From an uncultured bacterium (GTDB taxonomy: Bacteria > Desulfobacterota > BSN033 > UBA1163), in assembly GCA_938002255.1 (NCBI GenBank), contig CALLAL010000009.1:1-64000 (forward strand): a stretch of 64,000 nucleotides of DNA, written 5' to 3'. Shown piece by piece: positions 1 through 12,894 of this stretch; position 1 is the first letter of the stretch, and each line of letters opens with the position of its first letter. The notes beneath the pieces are model-generated. The model was not told the origin of the DNA. It ran no database searches and saw nothing but the letters and a program-made list of their open reading frames with translations. The position numbers and the translations under genes were made by a program.

Positions 1-196
1 ATGGAGAAGTAAGTCAGAACAAACTTCTTAGGAGCAATCCGTCTTTTACCAAGTTCGCTCCCAATGGACCCTTATATTCTCATCCCAATTTACAGGGAAC
101 CACCCCCATTCCTTTTAGCTCCCTCTCGATTGTCGCCCACATGAGAAGAAGGTTTCTTATTCATGGATAAGTGAAACGGGATTTTCTTTAATAAAT

Positions 197-230
197 ATTT
201 ATGAATGTTTCACGTGAAACATTCATAAAT
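197..230. promoter_or_regulatory. parS: parS centromere-like ParB binding site
   Basis: The core TGTTTCACGTGAAACA (206-221) matches the widely conserved bacterial parS consensus. It sits inside a perfect 34-base palindrome whose two 17-base arms meet at position 213/214. ParB binds parS, spreads along neighbouring DNA and loads SMC, and ParA then segregates the origin. The location, about 7 kb from the candidate oriC and next to mnmE, is where parS sites usually lie. The parA and parB genes are not in the window, so the partner proteins are inferred. Confidence 0.93.
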
Positions 231-256
231 TCGAAACACCGGTTTCTAATTTAAAT

Positions 257-297
257 CAAAAAATCTCCCCCTACCCCCTCTTTGCCAACAAGGGGTT
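257..297 (-). terminator. Possible terminator of the rpmH-mnmE operon
   Basis: Read leftward, a short ACCCCT/AGGGGT-type stem (around 273-279 and 291-296) with an 11-base loop is followed by AGGGGGAGA and a run of six T (258-263). The stem is short and the T-run lies about ten bases below it, so this is a modest call. Its place, just past the mnmE stop, fits the end of a long operon. Confidence 0.4.
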
Positions 298-327
298 AGT
301 CATTAAATTCATAAAAAAATTAAATAG

Positions 328-1749
328 TTATTTTCCGATGCAGAATTGTTCGAAGATTCTGTTTAAAACATCTTCAGTGGTTGTCTCTCCAACCATTTGA
401 CCAAGGCTATCAAGTGAAGACCTAATTTCGAAGGCAATGAACTCATATGATTCACCCTCTTTCAAGCCATTAATTGCCTTAGAAATACTCACTTTTATCT
501 CAACGAGTAATTTTTTATGACGAATATTCGCTATGACCAGATGCTCAGGAGATATCCTAATCTCTCTTTGAATCATAGTGTTATAAATAATTCTTCTCAA
601 CTCATCTATTCCTTCGTTTTTTAATGCAGAAATGGAAACAACAGGGTCATCAGGGAATTGATTCTTAAGCTCTTCAAGCAATACCTTCTGGGGAAGGTCT
701 TTTTTGTTGAGAATGATCACTTTTTTCTTATCTTTTACCTCGCTGACAATTTCGAAATCATCCTCATCAAGCAAATGACTGCCATCTAGAACAAGAAGGA
801 TAAGGTCGGCATTAGCCGCTTTCTCCTTCGCCCTCATAACCCCCTCTTTTTCAATCGAATCCCTTGTCTTTCTCAAGCCTGCGGTATCAATAAGACGGAC
901 AGGAATCCCGTGGATATTTAATACCTCTTCGATCACATCCCTTGTTGTTCCGGGAATCGGGGTAACAATTGCCCTATCCTGCTTCAACAAGACATTGAGA
1001 AGGCTTGATTTGCCTACATTTGTCTTTCCTATGATGGCACAGGAAATCCCTTCTCTAAATACCCTACCCTCATCATAATTAGAAATCCAATCAGTAATTT
1101 TTCGAAGGGCTTCGACAAGATCCTGGGTCATTTCCATCCTTGGAATCTCATCAATCTCTTCTTCCGGAAAGTCGATATGGGCCTCTATAAGGGCAAGGTG
1201 ATGAATCAGCCTTTCCTTTAGAGAGGTCAACTCTCTGTAAAGCCAACCGCTCAGCTGTTGATTGGCAATTTCAATTCCTTCCATTGTTTTTGCTTTGATC
1301 AGATCGATAACAGCCTCTGCCTGGGTAAGGTCAATCCTACCATTAAGAAAGGCTCTTTTGGTAAATTCCCCAGGTTGAGCCATTCTTGCTCCCTCAGAAA
1401 GCACCAACTCTAATATTTTCTGCAGAAGGAGGTACCCTCCATGACATTGGATTTCTACTACATCCTCCCTTGTATAAGTCTTTGGTGCTCTCATTAGTAC
1501 TGCAAGAACTTCGTCGACTGGACTGCCGGTTTTAGGATTGATGATCTGGCCATAATGGAAGCGATGTGAGTCAAAATGGGAGATTTCTTTTTTGGACTTA
1601 AACAACTTTTTCAGGATGGGCTCTGCCATGGGGCCGCTCATACGAACGACGCCAATACCACTCTCACCGAAAGGTGTTGAAATGGCGGCTATTGTCTCTT
1701 CTCTTTGCTGAGGGATTTTTCTAAGAGAGTCGAAGTTATTCTGATTCAA
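328..1749 (-). CDS. mnmE: tRNA modification GTPase MnmE (TrmE)
   Basis: MnmE works with MnmG to add the carboxymethylaminomethyl group to the wobble uridine (U34) of certain tRNAs. The 473-residue protein has the N-terminal formyl-tetrahydrofolate-binding domain, with the stretch GESGIGVVRMSGP near residues 28-40. It then has helical segments flanking a Ras-like G domain with P-loop GKTNVGKSS (about 240-248) and switch II DTAGLRK. The C-terminal CIGK matches the conserved C-x-G-K tail. The start codon overlaps the jag stop by four bases (ATGA), implying translational coupling. It is the last gene of the leftward rpmH operon. The partner mnmG is not in the window. Confidence 0.97.
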   Translation of the reverse strand: MNQNNFDSLRKIPQQREETIAAISTPFGESGIGVVRMSGPMAEPILKKLFKSKKEISHFDSHRFHYGQIINPKTGSPVDEVLAVLMRAPKTYTREDVVEIQCHGGYLLLQKILELVLSEGARMAQPGEFTKRAFLNGRIDLTQAEAVIDLIKAKTMEGIEIANQQLSGWLYRELTSLKERLIHHLALIEAHIDFPEEEIDEIPRMEMTQDLVEALRKITDWISNYDEGRVFREGISCAIIGKTNVGKSSLLNVLLKQDRAIVTPIPGTTRDVIEEVLNIHGIPVRLIDTAGLRKTRDSIEKEGVMRAKEKAANADLILLVLDGSHLLDEDDFEIVSEVKDKKKVIILNKKDLPQKVLLEELKNQFPDDPVVSISALKNEGIDELRRIIYNTMIQREIRISPEHLVIANIRHKKLLVEIKVSISKAINGLKEGESYEFIAFEIRSSLDSLGQMVGETTTEDVLNRIFEQFCIGK

Positions 1750-2210
1750 TGGGTCTTGCTCTTGGAAGTGATCCTTATTCTTTTCATCTCCCCTTCCCCA
1801 AGGCTTTCAGCCTCAAGCTCGGGATCCTCTTTTAACGCAAGATGGATAATTCTGCGATCATGGGGGTTAAAGGGACCTATGGTAAGCTGTTTTCCCTCTC
1901 TCTTAACCCTATCTCCAATACGAAGGGCCATCTGTTTTAAAGAATCGGCTCTTTTAGCCTTGTATCCATTCACATCAATATTAATTCTTATCACTTCCTT
2001 TATTTTTTTATTCACCATTCGATTAAAAAGAAATTGGAGGGAGTCAAGTGTCTTGCCATGTTTCCCTATAAGGATTCCTTTTTTATCCCCCGTGATTGCG
2101 ATATAGAAATCATTCTCTTTTTGAGAAATTTCTACGCTGGCATTTATCCCAATTTTTTTCATTAATTCCATCATCATCTTTTTGACAAGTTCGATCGTTT
2201 CGTTTTCCAA
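1746..2210 (-). CDS. jag: Jag/KhpB-type KH-R3H RNA-binding protein
   Basis: This 154-residue protein has a KH domain with GKHGKTLDSLQ (about residues 48-58) followed by an R3H domain with the R-x-x-x-H signature in DRRIIHLAL near residue 120. Both are single-strand nucleic-acid-binding modules. The family (SpoIIIJ-associated Jag, also KhpB/EloR) is encoded beside yidC across bacteria and has been linked to RNA binding and envelope growth. The N-terminal Jag-N domain found in longer homologues is not obvious here, so this is a short form. It lies 10 bases after yidC and overlaps mnmE by four bases. Confidence 0.9.
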   Translation of the reverse strand: MENETIELVKKMMMELMKKIGINASVEISQKENDFYIAITGDKKGILIGKHGKTLDSLQFLFNRMVNKKIKEVIRINIDVNGYKAKRADSLKQMALRIGDRVKREGKQLTIGPFNPHDRRIIHLALKEDPELEAESLGEGEMKRIRITSKSKTH

Positions 2211-2220
2211 TCTCTTACCC

Positions 2221-3954
2221 TCATTTCTTCTTATTCATATAATATTGATGGGCAATGGATAAGACATTTGTTACCATCCAGTAAAGAACCAGACCCGAAG
2301 GGAAATTGAGAAATAGAAATGTGAACATGATCGGCATCAACATAAAAAGTTTTGCCTGGGAGGGATCAGCGGCTGTGGGTGTCATCTTCTGCTGTATCAC
2401 CATGGTTGCACCCATAATGATCGGTGTGATATAGATCGGGTCTTTTGCTGATAGGTCCATAATCCAGAGAATAAAAGGGGCATGGCGCATTTCAATCGAA
2501 TTCTGAAGAGCATTATAAAGGGCAATAAAGACAGGTATTTGAATCAACATCGGAAGGCAACCACTCATCGGATTGATTTTTCGTCTTTTATAGAGGAGCA
2601 TCAATTCCTGTTGGAGTCTTGTCTTATCATTCTTGAACTGCTCCTTTAGACGGTTCATCTCAGGCTGAACCTTCTGCATCTCTTTCATTGACTTCATGCT
2701 AATCTGAGTAAGAGGAAGGAAGATGATCTTTATTAGAATACTCAGGATGATAATATCAATTCCAAAATTCTTCGTAACCGTATGTGTCAATTTTAAAAAC
2801 CAGAGTAGGGGCCTTGCAACGATCGTAAAGAAACCAAAGTCAATTAAATTCTCAGCCCCCACACCCAACTCCCGAAGGGGTCCTGACACCTTTGGCCCGA
2901 GATAAACTTTATAGTTCATTTGGATTGTCCCTTTAGGAGGGACTGAAACAGGGGGACCTTCTAATTGACTTTTTAAGATATTTTTCTCATTTCCTTTAAT
3001 GTTCAAAGATATATTTTGGCTTGAAGATACAGGGATGAGAAGGGCAGTGAAGTATTCCCCTTCAAAACTATACCATTTGATATTTCCCTTGTCAGAAAAT
3101 TCGAAGGGTTCGATTCTCTTTTTTGGTGATCCACACCCTGGGGTACAACCCGAACTATCACCCCCCCCTAAATCTTTCCTTTCAACCTTTTGATCTTTTA
3201 AGTATGCGTATTTTAAGCCAAAATCTTTATTACCATCGTTTGAAAATTTCTCTAATTCAACTTTACCTATCCACTCCAGTGCCAATGGTGTCGTTATTTC
3301 ATTCGAGGTTGGGTTCTGTAATTCTACTTCAATATCCATAGCATTGTTTGAAGGATAAAATTTATATTTCTTTAATATTTTCAATTCATTATCTAATGTT
3401 TTAGAAAAAATTAATTCTCCCTTATCTCCTTCCTTCGAAATCTGAAGTTTATCTTTGTCAACCTCCCAGCCCTTATGATTTAAAGAGGGTTGAAGGATAA
3501 GTCCTAAAGGAAGCTCTTTTTCTTCATAGGTATTAACAAGGTCAAGAGGCTGTGGTTTCTGAGGTTCTACGGCTTTTCCTCCAAAAAGTTCATGAAAAAA
3601 TTTTTGCAGTTGAATAGTAAGGGATGATTCTTCGACACGATCCTTATAATTCTTTAGTTTAAAGTGTTTTAGCCGAGCATCTTCATTGGTAAATACAGCA
3701 AAAAAGCGATCTGTTTCTACGGAGATCTCTTTCTTGGGGATGACTTTTGGTTTTGTAATGGGTGGCACCGATTCTTTAGGTTCTTTTTCTGGCTTTAAAC
3801 TTTTAGGTTCCGAAGGGGTTGTTTCTTCCTTCTTTACCTCCTTTTTTGCCTCCTCGGGAGGCGGCTGGGGAAAGAACTTAGATTGAATAATTCCCCAGAA
3901 GAAAATGACCAGAAAAGTTAGTATAATCGCAAGTAAAGCTCTTTTATCCATCAT
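2221..3954 (-). CDS. yidC: Membrane protein insertase YidC
   Basis: YidC inserts and folds inner-membrane proteins, alone or with SecYEG. The 577-residue protein has the Gram-negative layout. An N-terminal membrane anchor (about 6-26) is followed by a Pro/Lys/Glu-rich linker, a large periplasmic beta domain and a C-terminal core of about five membrane segments from residue 365 onward, including [19 protein letters not shown] and a hydrophilic hairpin ([17 protein letters not shown]). The tail ends in KKK. An unusual Gly/Cys-rich patch, [17 protein letters not shown], lies in the periplasmic domain near residues 262-278. Tandem ATG codons start the gene, and the first overlaps the yidD stop. 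Confidence 0.97.
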   Translation of the reverse strand: MMDKRALLAIILTFLVIFFWGIIQSKFFPQPPPEEAKKEVKKEETTPSEPKSLKPEKEPKESVPPITKPKVIPKKEISVETDRFFAVFTNEDARLKHFKLKNYKDRVEESSLTIQLQKFFHELFGGKAVEPQKPQPLDLVNTYEEKELPLGLILQPSLNHKGWEVDKDKLQISKEGDKGELIFSKTLDNELKILKKYKFYPSNNAMDIEVELQNPTSNEITTPLALEWIGKVELEKFSNDGNKDFGLKYAYLKDQKVERKDLGGGDSSGCTPGCGSPKKRIEPFEFSDKGNIKWYSFEGEYFTALLIPVSSSQNISLNIKGNEKNILKSQLEGPPVSVPPKGTIQMNYKVYLGPKVSGPLRELGVGAENLIDFGFFTIVARPLLWFLKLTHTVTKNFGIDIIILSILIKIIFLPLTQISMKSMKEMQKVQPEMNRLKEQFKNDKTRLQQELMLLYKRRKINPMSGCLPMLIQIPVFIALYNALQNSIEMRHAPFILWIMDLSAKDPIYITPIIMGATMVIQQKMTPTAADPSQAKLFMLMPIMFTFLFLNFPSGLVLYWMVTNVLSIAHQYYMNKKK

Positions 3955-4217
3955 AAATTCTTCTGTCTTCCTTCCTGTGAATTTTTCTCTATATCTGAAA
4001 CCGGGTCAAACCCACCCGGGTGAAACGGATGGCATTTGATGACCCTCTTTGAGGAAAGCCAAATCCCTTTTCGTACTCCAAACCGTTTGATGGATTCCAT
4101 GGCATAGGAAGAGCACGAGGGGTAAAACCTACAGCAGGGGCCAAAGGTCAGGGAGAGGGTATTTTGATAGAGATGAATTAAGACCAAAAAGAAGGTCTTA
4201 AGTAATTTGTCTGCCAT
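3951..4217 (-). CDS. yidD: Membrane protein insertion efficiency factor YidD
   Basis: YidD is a small membrane-associated helper of YidC-dependent insertion. The 88-residue protein carries the family core: an N-terminal amphipathic helix, then [19 protein letters not shown] with its conserved cysteines, then the [13 protein letters not shown] signature near residues 62-74. It begins 3 bases after the rnpA stop and its own stop overlaps the yidC start by four bases (ATGA). The rnpA-yidD-yidC order is conserved in most bacteria. Confidence 0.96.
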   Translation of the reverse strand: MADKLLKTFFLVLIHLYQNTLSLTFGPCCRFYPSCSSYAMESIKRFGVRKGIWLSSKRVIKCHPFHPGGFDPVSDIEKNSQEGRQKNL

Positions 4218-4220
4218 TTA

Positions 4221-4562
4221 TCAACTCACAGTAAAAATTTTACTCAATTCTTCTTTCGTTTCCCAATAAGACTTGGGGAGGGGTCCTTTTTTGACGAGAA
4301 TAACAATATCGTAGGATCCGGAGATTTGGTGTTTATTCAATCGAAAAAATTCTCGAAGATATCGTTTCATTCTGTTGCGAAGGGTAGCAGAACCAATCTC
4401 CTTTTTGGCTACAATCCCTAAACGGTGGAACCCTTTTTTGTTCTCCTGAATAAACAGGAGATAATGTTTTGAAGAGAGTTTTTTCCCAGATTTCATCACG
4501 TTTTTGAAATCCTGGGGGTTGGAGATTCTTTCCTTTTTCGAAAAACTGTATAATCCCCTCAC
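4221..4562 (-). CDS. rnpA: Ribonuclease P protein component
   Basis: RnpA is the protein subunit of RNase P, which removes the 5' leader from precursor tRNAs. The 113-residue protein has the basic family signature LRNRMKRYLREFFR near residues 60-73 and an N-terminal FSKKERISNPQDFKNV segment that contacts the pre-tRNA leader. It starts with GTG, whose G is also the last base of the rpmH TAG stop, so the two genes overlap by one base. The RNA subunit gene rnpB is not in the window. Confidence 0.96.
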   Translation of the reverse strand: MRGLYSFSKKERISNPQDFKNVMKSGKKLSSKHYLLFIQENKKGFHRLGIVAKKEIGSATLRNRMKRYLREFFRLNKHQISGSYDIVILVKKGPLPKSYWETKEELSKIFTVS

Positions 4563-4696
4563 TATACCGTCAGCCTTTTCCTCCCCTTCGCTCTCCTCCG
4601 CTTAAGCACTTTGCGCCCACTCCGGGTGGACATGCGCTCTAAAAAGCCGTGGGTTCTTTTTCTTCTAATAGTGCTGGGTTGATAGGTCCTCTTCAT
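4562..4696 (-). CDS. rpmH: 50S ribosomal protein L34
   Basis: L34 is a very small basic protein of the large ribosomal subunit. From the ATG at 4696 the product is 44 residues, beginning [19 protein letters not shown] and ending in a Lys/Arg-rich tail. This is the exact size and sequence pattern of the family. The frame stays open upstream to 4759, but the ATG at 4696 is chosen because a GAGGGA ribosome binding site precedes it and homologues start with MKRT. It is the first gene of the leftward operon. Confidence 0.97.
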   Translation of the reverse strand: MKRTYQPSTIRRKRTHGFLERMSTRSGRKVLKRRRAKGRKRLTV

Positions 4697-4749
4697 GGAA
4701 TCCCTCTTTTTTGCAAGTGTCTTATTTTTTGAAATAATTAAACTTTTTG

Positions 4750-4778
4750 AATAAACCATATTTCTTCTAAATTGTCAA
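4750..4778 (-). promoter_or_regulatory. Predicted sigma-70 promoter of the rpmH operon
   Basis: Read leftward, a perfect -35 box TTGACA (4773-4778) is followed by a 17-base spacer and TTTATT (4750-4755) as -10, four of six matches. It lies about 55 bases upstream of the rpmH ATG and faces away from gyrA. Confidence 0.65.
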
Positions 4779-4795
4779 GACCGCCCGCAATTCTG

Positions 4796-4824
4796 TTGAC
4801 AGATGAACCTCAAATATATTAAGT
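4796..4824 (+). promoter_or_regulatory. Predicted gyrA promoter
   Basis: A perfect TTGACA (4796-4801) is followed 17 bases later by TTAAGT (4819-4824), a weak -10. The overlapping TATATT and TATTAA are alternatives with shorter spacing. Its -35 lies only about 20 bases from the -35 of the divergent rpmH promoter, so supercoiling or a shared regulator could couple the two. Confidence 0.45.
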
Positions 4825-4862
4825 TTTGCAATGAATTACACTGAAGGGTATTAGGGAAATCC

Positions 4863-7289
4863 ATGAACGAATACCAGGTTTCCATTCCAGTCAATATTGA
4901 AGATGAAATGAAGAGGTCCTACATGGATTACGCCATGAGCGTAATCATCGGCAGGGCTCTTCCGGATGTGCGAGATGGCCTCAAACCGGTCCACCGACGC
5001 ATTCTCTATTCGATGAACGAATTGAATAATGACTGGGACAAGCCCTATAAAAAATCGGCCCGAATCGTCGGTGATGTGATTGGTAAATACCATCCTCATG
5101 GGGATATGGCTGTCTATGATGCGATTGTCCGAATGGCTCAGGATTTCTCTCTTCGCTATACGCTGATTGATGGACAGGGGAATTTTGGCTCCATTGACGG
5201 TGACCCCCCTGCAGCGATGCGATATACGGAGATCCGTATGGCCAAACTGGCCAGCGAGCTGTTGGCCGATATTGATAAAGAGACCGTTGACTTTGTCCCC
5301 AATTACGACGACTCACTCCTTGAGCCGTCAGTTTTGCCTGCTAAATTTCCTAACCTTCTTGTGAATGGCTCCTCGGGGATCGCCGTAGGAATGGCGACCA
5401 ACATTCCTCCTCATAATCTGGTGGAAACGATAAATGGTCTGATTGCACTCATTGACAATCCAGAGATTACTTGGGAAGAGTTAATGGCTCATATCCCAGG
5501 TCCGGACTTCCCGACAGGGGGTTTCATCTATGGACGGGAAGGAATTCGATCCGCTTATGAAACAGGGAAGGGGGTCATTCAACTTCGCGCCCGAGCGATC
5601 ATCGAACGGGATAGAAAAGGGGAGAGAGAAAGCATCGTGCTCACCGAACTTCCCTACCAGACGAATAAAGCCAAACTGATCGAAAGAATTGCAGAGTTGA
5701 TTCAAGAAAAAGTGATCGAAGGGATTGCCAGCGTACGAGATGAATCGGATCGAGAAGGCATGCGAGTGGTCATTGAACTAAAACGAAATGAAGTTCCTGA
5801 GGTCATTCTTAATCAGCTATTTAAGAACACCCAGATGCAGACCTCTTTCGGGATCATCCTTCTGGCCATTCACCAGAATCAACCCAAGCTTCTCTCCCTC
5901 AAGGAGATGCTCCATCTTTTCTTACAGCACCGGCGAGAAGTGGTGACCCGAAGATCCCTTTTTGAACTGAAGAAGGCAGAGGCGAGGGCTCATATCCTCG
6001 AGGGATTGAAAAAGGCGATTGATCAGATTGATGCCGTCATCGCTACCATCAAAGCTTCCAAAACCCCGAAAGAAGCAAAAGAGCGTCTCATGGATCGTTT
6101 TGCTCTCTCTGAAGAGCAGGCCCAAGCGATTCTCGATATGCGGCTCCAGCGTCTTACTAATCTGGAACAGCGTAAGATTGTCGAGGAGTATGAAGAAACA
6201 ATCAAGTTGATCAACCGTCTTAAAGATATTCTGGCCAGTGAGCGATTAATGCTCAATGTGATCAAAGAAGAACTGGTGGCGATCCGGGATACCTATGGAG
6301 ATGAAAGAAGGACGGAAATTGTAGACGTTGCTCCCGAGCTAAAAATTGAGGACCTCATCGCCGAAGAGGATATGGTCGTTACAATCACCCATACCGGATA
6401 TATCAAGAGAAATCCCATTAGTCTCTACCGAAGCCAACATCGCGGGGGAAAAGGGAAGGTGGGAATTCAGGTTAAGGAGGAGGATTTCGTGGAGGATCTC
6501 TTCATTGCCTCCACCCATGATTACCTCCTCTTCTTTACGGATGCTGGAAAAATCTACTGGAAGAAGGTTCATGAAATCCCTCAAGCGGGCCGGATGACTA
6601 GAGGGAAGGCAATTATCAACCTTCTCAATCTTGGCCCTGATGAGAAGGTGACCACGATTCTTTCCCTCAAAGATTTCTCACCCGGAAAATTCATCACCTT
6701 TGTGACCAAGAAAGGGACCATTAAAAAGACGGTCCTCGAAGCCTATAGCAATCCAAGGGCAGGAGGAATCATTGCGCTCAGCCTTGAGGAAGGCGATGAA
6801 TTGATCTCAACTAAATTGACAGATGGTCAACGCTATCTCTTCATTGGAACGAAGATGGGGAAAGCCATCCATTTCCCGGAAACTCAGGTCAGGGAAATGG
6901 GTCGAACGGCCCGAGGGATCCGTGGCATTCGCCTCTCAAAGGGAGATGAGGTGGTTGGGATGGAGGTGGTCGTACCTCATACCTCGCTCTTGACAGTGAC
7001 CGAAAATGGTTATGGAAAGAGGTCCCTTGCTTCTGAATATCGGATTCAGAATAGGGGGGGGTCAGGGATCTTTACCGTCAAAAGGACAAATAAAACAGGG
7101 GATGTGGTCGGGGTCAAAGCGATCACTGATGAGGACGAATTGATGATCATCTCTAATAAAGGGAAGATCATCCGTCTAAAGGCTGCCGATATCCCAATTC
7201 AGGGCCGAAGCACTCAGGGAGTAAGATTAATCAGCCTCGAAGAAGGAGAACGAGTTGTAGCGGTAGCCAAGCTGGCCGAAAAGGAATGA
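4863..7289 (+). CDS. gyrA: DNA gyrase subunit A
   Basis: GyrA carries the DNA breakage-reunion site of gyrase, which with GyrB introduces negative supercoils. In the 808-residue protein the catalytic tyrosine is Y121 in [10 protein letters not shown]. The quinolone region reads [19 protein letters not shown], so the position equal to E. coli Ser83 is Met82 while the acidic partner (Asp86) is kept. The C-terminal wrapping domain holds a GyrA box written QHRGGKG near residues 525-531, where QRRGGKG is usual. The presence of this box argues for GyrA rather than ParC. It is divergent from rpmH and faces dnaA across the candidate origin. Confidence 0.97.
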   Translation: MNEYQVSIPVNIEDEMKRSYMDYAMSVIIGRALPDVRDGLKPVHRRILYSMNELNNDWDKPYKKSARIVGDVIGKYHPHGDMAVYDAIVRMAQDFSLRYTLIDGQGNFGSIDGDPPAAMRYTEIRMAKLASELLADIDKETVDFVPNYDDSLLEPSVLPAKFPNLLVNGSSGIAVGMATNIPPHNLVETINGLIALIDNPEITWEELMAHIPGPDFPTGGFIYGREGIRSAYETGKGVIQLRARAIIERDRKGERESIVLTELPYQTNKAKLIERIAELIQEKVIEGIASVRDESDREGMRVVIELKRNEVPEVILNQLFKNTQMQTSFGIILLAIHQNQPKLLSLKEMLHLFLQHRREVVTRRSLFELKKAEARAHILEGLKKAIDQIDAVIATIKASKTPKEAKERLMDRFALSEEQAQAILDMRLQRLTNLEQRKIVEEYEETIKLINRLKDILASERLMLNVIKEELVAIRDTYGDERRTEIVDVAPELKIEDLIAEEDMVVTITHTGYIKRNPISLYRSQHRGGKGKVGIQVKEEDFVEDLFIASTHDYLLFFTDAGKIYWKKVHEIPQAGRMTRGKAIINLLNLGPDEKVTTILSLKDFSPGKFITFVTKKGTIKKTVLEAYSNPRAGGIIALSLEEGDELISTKLTDGQRYLFIGTKMGKAIHFPETQVREMGRTARGIRGIRLSKGDEVVGMEVVVPHTSLLTVTENGYGKRSLASEYRIQNRGGSGIFTVKRTNKTGDVVGVKAITDEDELMIISNKGKIIRLKAADIPIQGRSTQGVRLISLEEGERVVAVAKLAEKE

Positions 7290-7569
7290 AGGAAGCTTAT
7301 TTCGAATTTAAAGAGGTGAAAGGCTTCCGAAAAAAATTTACTTGAAATTTTTTTTTAATAGAGTTAAAGATAGATCGGTACAGATTTTTATTATTATCCG
7401 CAGATTATTTCCCCTCAATAAAGAGTAATTTCATTTATCCACAATTGTGGAAACGTTGTGAAAAGAGATTGATAACCTATTAAAATGATTAATATTTCCT
7501 TTTTTGGTCTGGTCCGCCCATTCCATAAATCATCTTCTTTTTTCACCTGCGGTTCTTAAGGCCAAGCTC
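7290..7569. other. oriC: Candidate chromosomal origin (oriC) between gyrA and dnaA
   Basis: This 280-base gap is AT-rich. It holds a perfect DnaA box TTATCCACA at 7435-7443 and a one-mismatch box TTATCCGCA at 7394-7402. A weaker inverted box (TGTGGAAAC, 7446-7454) immediately follows the perfect one. T-rich and A-rich runs at 7330-7400 could serve as an unwinding element. A GGAAGC/GCTTCC stem (7291-7296, 7323-7328) after gyrA may be a terminator. The strand switch of genes nearby and the flanking dnaA support an origin. Which of this gap and the dnaA-dnaN gap is the active site cannot be decided by eye. Confidence 0.6.
7435..7443 (+). promoter_or_regulatory. Consensus DnaA box
   Basis: TTATCCACA, an exact match to the high-affinity DnaA box TTATNCACA, lies 127 bases upstream of the dnaA start. 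It could serve origin firing, dnaA autoregulation or both. Confidence 0.75.
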
Positions 7570-8922
7570 ATGGAAGATCTGTGGTCCAAGGTGACCGACA
7601 CTCTGAAAGAGAGAATTGGTCCTCAGAATTTCGATATCTGGATCAAACCTATTCAGCTTCTTTCCCTGGAGGGAGATAAGGTTGAAATGGAAGTCCCAAA
7701 TCGTTTCTTCAGGGAATGGATCCATGAGCATTACTCAAACCAAATCAAAGAAGCCTTCTCCAATTTGACTCATAAATCCTATCAGATCCATTTTAAGATC
7801 AAAAACGATCTCCCCTCTCGTAAGATAGAAAAAAAAGAGGATCCTTTCTCCCCTTTGGAAAATCAACTGTCTCCACCTCACCTTTCCACGATCAAACTTC
7901 CCTTCAATCCCAAATATACTTTTGACAATTTTGTGGTCGGCGCGAGTAATCAGTTTGCCCATGCAGCCTGCTTAGCGGTTGCAAACCTTCCTGCAAAAAA
8001 TTATAATCCTCTTTTTATTTATGGAGGCGTGGGATTGGGAAAGACCCATCTCCTCCACGCCATCGGCAATCACCTCTTTGAACACCGAATTTTTCCAGAT
8101 TTTAAAAAGATCTGTTACACCTCTGCTGAAGAATTTACGAACGAAATGATCAATTCCATCCGTTTTGAAAAAATGGAAGAATTTCGAAATAAATATCGAC
8201 GTATGGACATTCTACTGATCGATGACATTCAGTTCATTGCGGGTAAAGAAAGAACTCAGGCAGAATTTTTTCATACGTTCAACTCTCTTTATGAAGCAAG
8301 AAAACAGATCGTGGTGACGAGTGATAAATTTCCTAAAGATATCCCAAATTTTGAAGAAAGACTTCGTTCCCGCTTTGAGTGGGGACTCATTGCCGATATC
8401 CAGCCACCCGATATTGAAACGAAAGTGGCCATTCTTCGCAAGAAAGCAGAGAATGAAAAGATCCATCTTCCGAATGATGTGGCCTTTTTTTTGGCCTCCC
8501 AAATTGATTCGAATATCCGTATGTTGGAAGGATGTCTCATTAGGATTGGAGCCTTTGCCTCTTTATCGAAAACTCCCATTGACCTTCAAATGGCAAAGGA
8601 TGTTTTAAAAAACATCATTAAACCCAAAGAAGAATTAATCTCCATCGACGCCATTCAGAAAGTGGTTGCAAGTTATTTTAATATTAAAGTTTCAGATTTT
8701 AAGGTGAAACGCAAAAATAAAGGGCTGGTCGTCCCTCGTCAAATTGCGATCTACCTTTCTCGCAAATTCACCGATTCCTCTTTGATTGAAATTGGAGAAA
8801 AATTTGGAGGGAAAGACCACTCCACGGTTTTACATTCTGTAAAAAAAGTGGAGGAGAAGATGTCCCAGGATCCATCGTTTAAAGAGATGATCCTCCATCT
8901 TCAAGGTCGAATTAAATCATAA
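7570..8922 (+). CDS. dnaA: Chromosomal replication initiator DnaA
   Basis: DnaA binds DnaA boxes and melts oriC in its ATP form. From the ATG at 7570 the protein has 450 residues. Domain I starts MEDLWSKVTDTLKERI, the AAA+ Walker A is GGVGLGKTHLL near residue 152, and Walker B is LLIDDIQF. The C-terminal helix-turn-helix carries the signature KDHSTVLHSVKKV. The frame is open upstream to a TTG at 7504, but those extra residues do not resemble DnaA, so the inner ATG is preferred even though its ribosome binding site (AAGG, 7557-7560) is weak and distant. DnaA boxes upstream suggest autoregulation. Confidence 0.96.
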   Translation: MEDLWSKVTDTLKERIGPQNFDIWIKPIQLLSLEGDKVEMEVPNRFFREWIHEHYSNQIKEAFSNLTHKSYQIHFKIKNDLPSRKIEKKEDPFSPLENQLSPPHLSTIKLPFNPKYTFDNFVVGASNQFAHAACLAVANLPAKNYNPLFIYGGVGLGKTHLLHAIGNHLFEHRIFPDFKKICYTSAEEFTNEMINSIRFEKMEEFRNKYRRMDILLIDDIQFIAGKERTQAEFFHTFNSLYEARKQIVVTSDKFPKDIPNFEERLRSRFEWGLIADIQPPDIETKVAILRKKAENEKIHLPNDVAFFLASQIDSNIRMLEGCLIRIGAFASLSKTPIDLQMAKDVLKNIIKPKEELISIDAIQKVVASYFNIKVSDFKVKRKNKGLVVPRQIAIYLSRKFTDSSLIEIGEKFGGKDHSTVLHSVKKVEEKMSQDPSFKEMILHLQGRIKS

Positions 8923-9122
8923 ATCGCGTTGAAAGACTGTGGAAAACATGAAGGTTGCCAAAAAAGGAATTTTAGATGTTCAATTCCCCTATCTTTTCTT
9001 AGAAGGTTTAGACATCCTATCCTTCTATCTTTTTCATCAGTTTCTTTTCATTTCTACATTTCCACAGCCTTTGAAGATGATGAGGAATTAGAAAGTAAGA
9101 TACTATTTCATAGGAGGAAAAG
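8923..9122. other. dnaA-dnaN gap with DnaA-box-like sites
   Basis: This 200-base gap holds an inverted one-mismatch DnaA box (TGTGGAAAA, 8938-8946) and a two-mismatch site (ATTTCCACA, 9058-9066). It ends with the dnaN ribosome binding site AGGAGG just before 9123. It may contribute to a bipartite origin or to dnaN control. The short open frames here show no protein-like features. Confidence 0.4.
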
Positions 9123-12747
<3,625 letters not shown>

Positions 12748-12894
12748 GTGGAGTTTCTTAAAAGGCGACGGTGACGATATCCGTACCGTTATTGGGTTAC
12801 GCTCTTCGGTTCAGGCATTTGACATAGCCGTCTTACATTAAACAAAACGGGCTTCGTGGCCGTAACCGATCAATTTAAAAACAAAAGGAGAGGG

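Larger units (their letters stand above)
1..327. other. Non-coding left edge with parS
   Basis: No convincing gene is visible in this stretch. Short open frames exist on both strands, but none shows a recognisable family motif or a ribosome binding site. What can be supported is the parS palindrome at 197-230 and a possible terminator for the leftward mnmE operon at 257-297. The mnmG, rsmG, parA and parB genes that often follow mnmE are not visible before the edge. Confidence 0.6.

Noticed and set aside
1-170. Open frames at the left edge as possible ends of mnmG or another gene
   Set aside because: Translation of both strands gives no dinucleotide-binding motif (needed for the MnmG start) and no other recognisable sequence.
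1705-2106. Plus-strand frame opposite jag and the mnmE start
   Set aside because: It is antisense to a conserved, translationally coupled gene pair, with no motif of its own.
7504-7569. N-terminal extension of DnaA from a TTG codon
   Set aside because: The 22 extra residues do not resemble DnaA domain I. The ATG at 7570 gives the family start.
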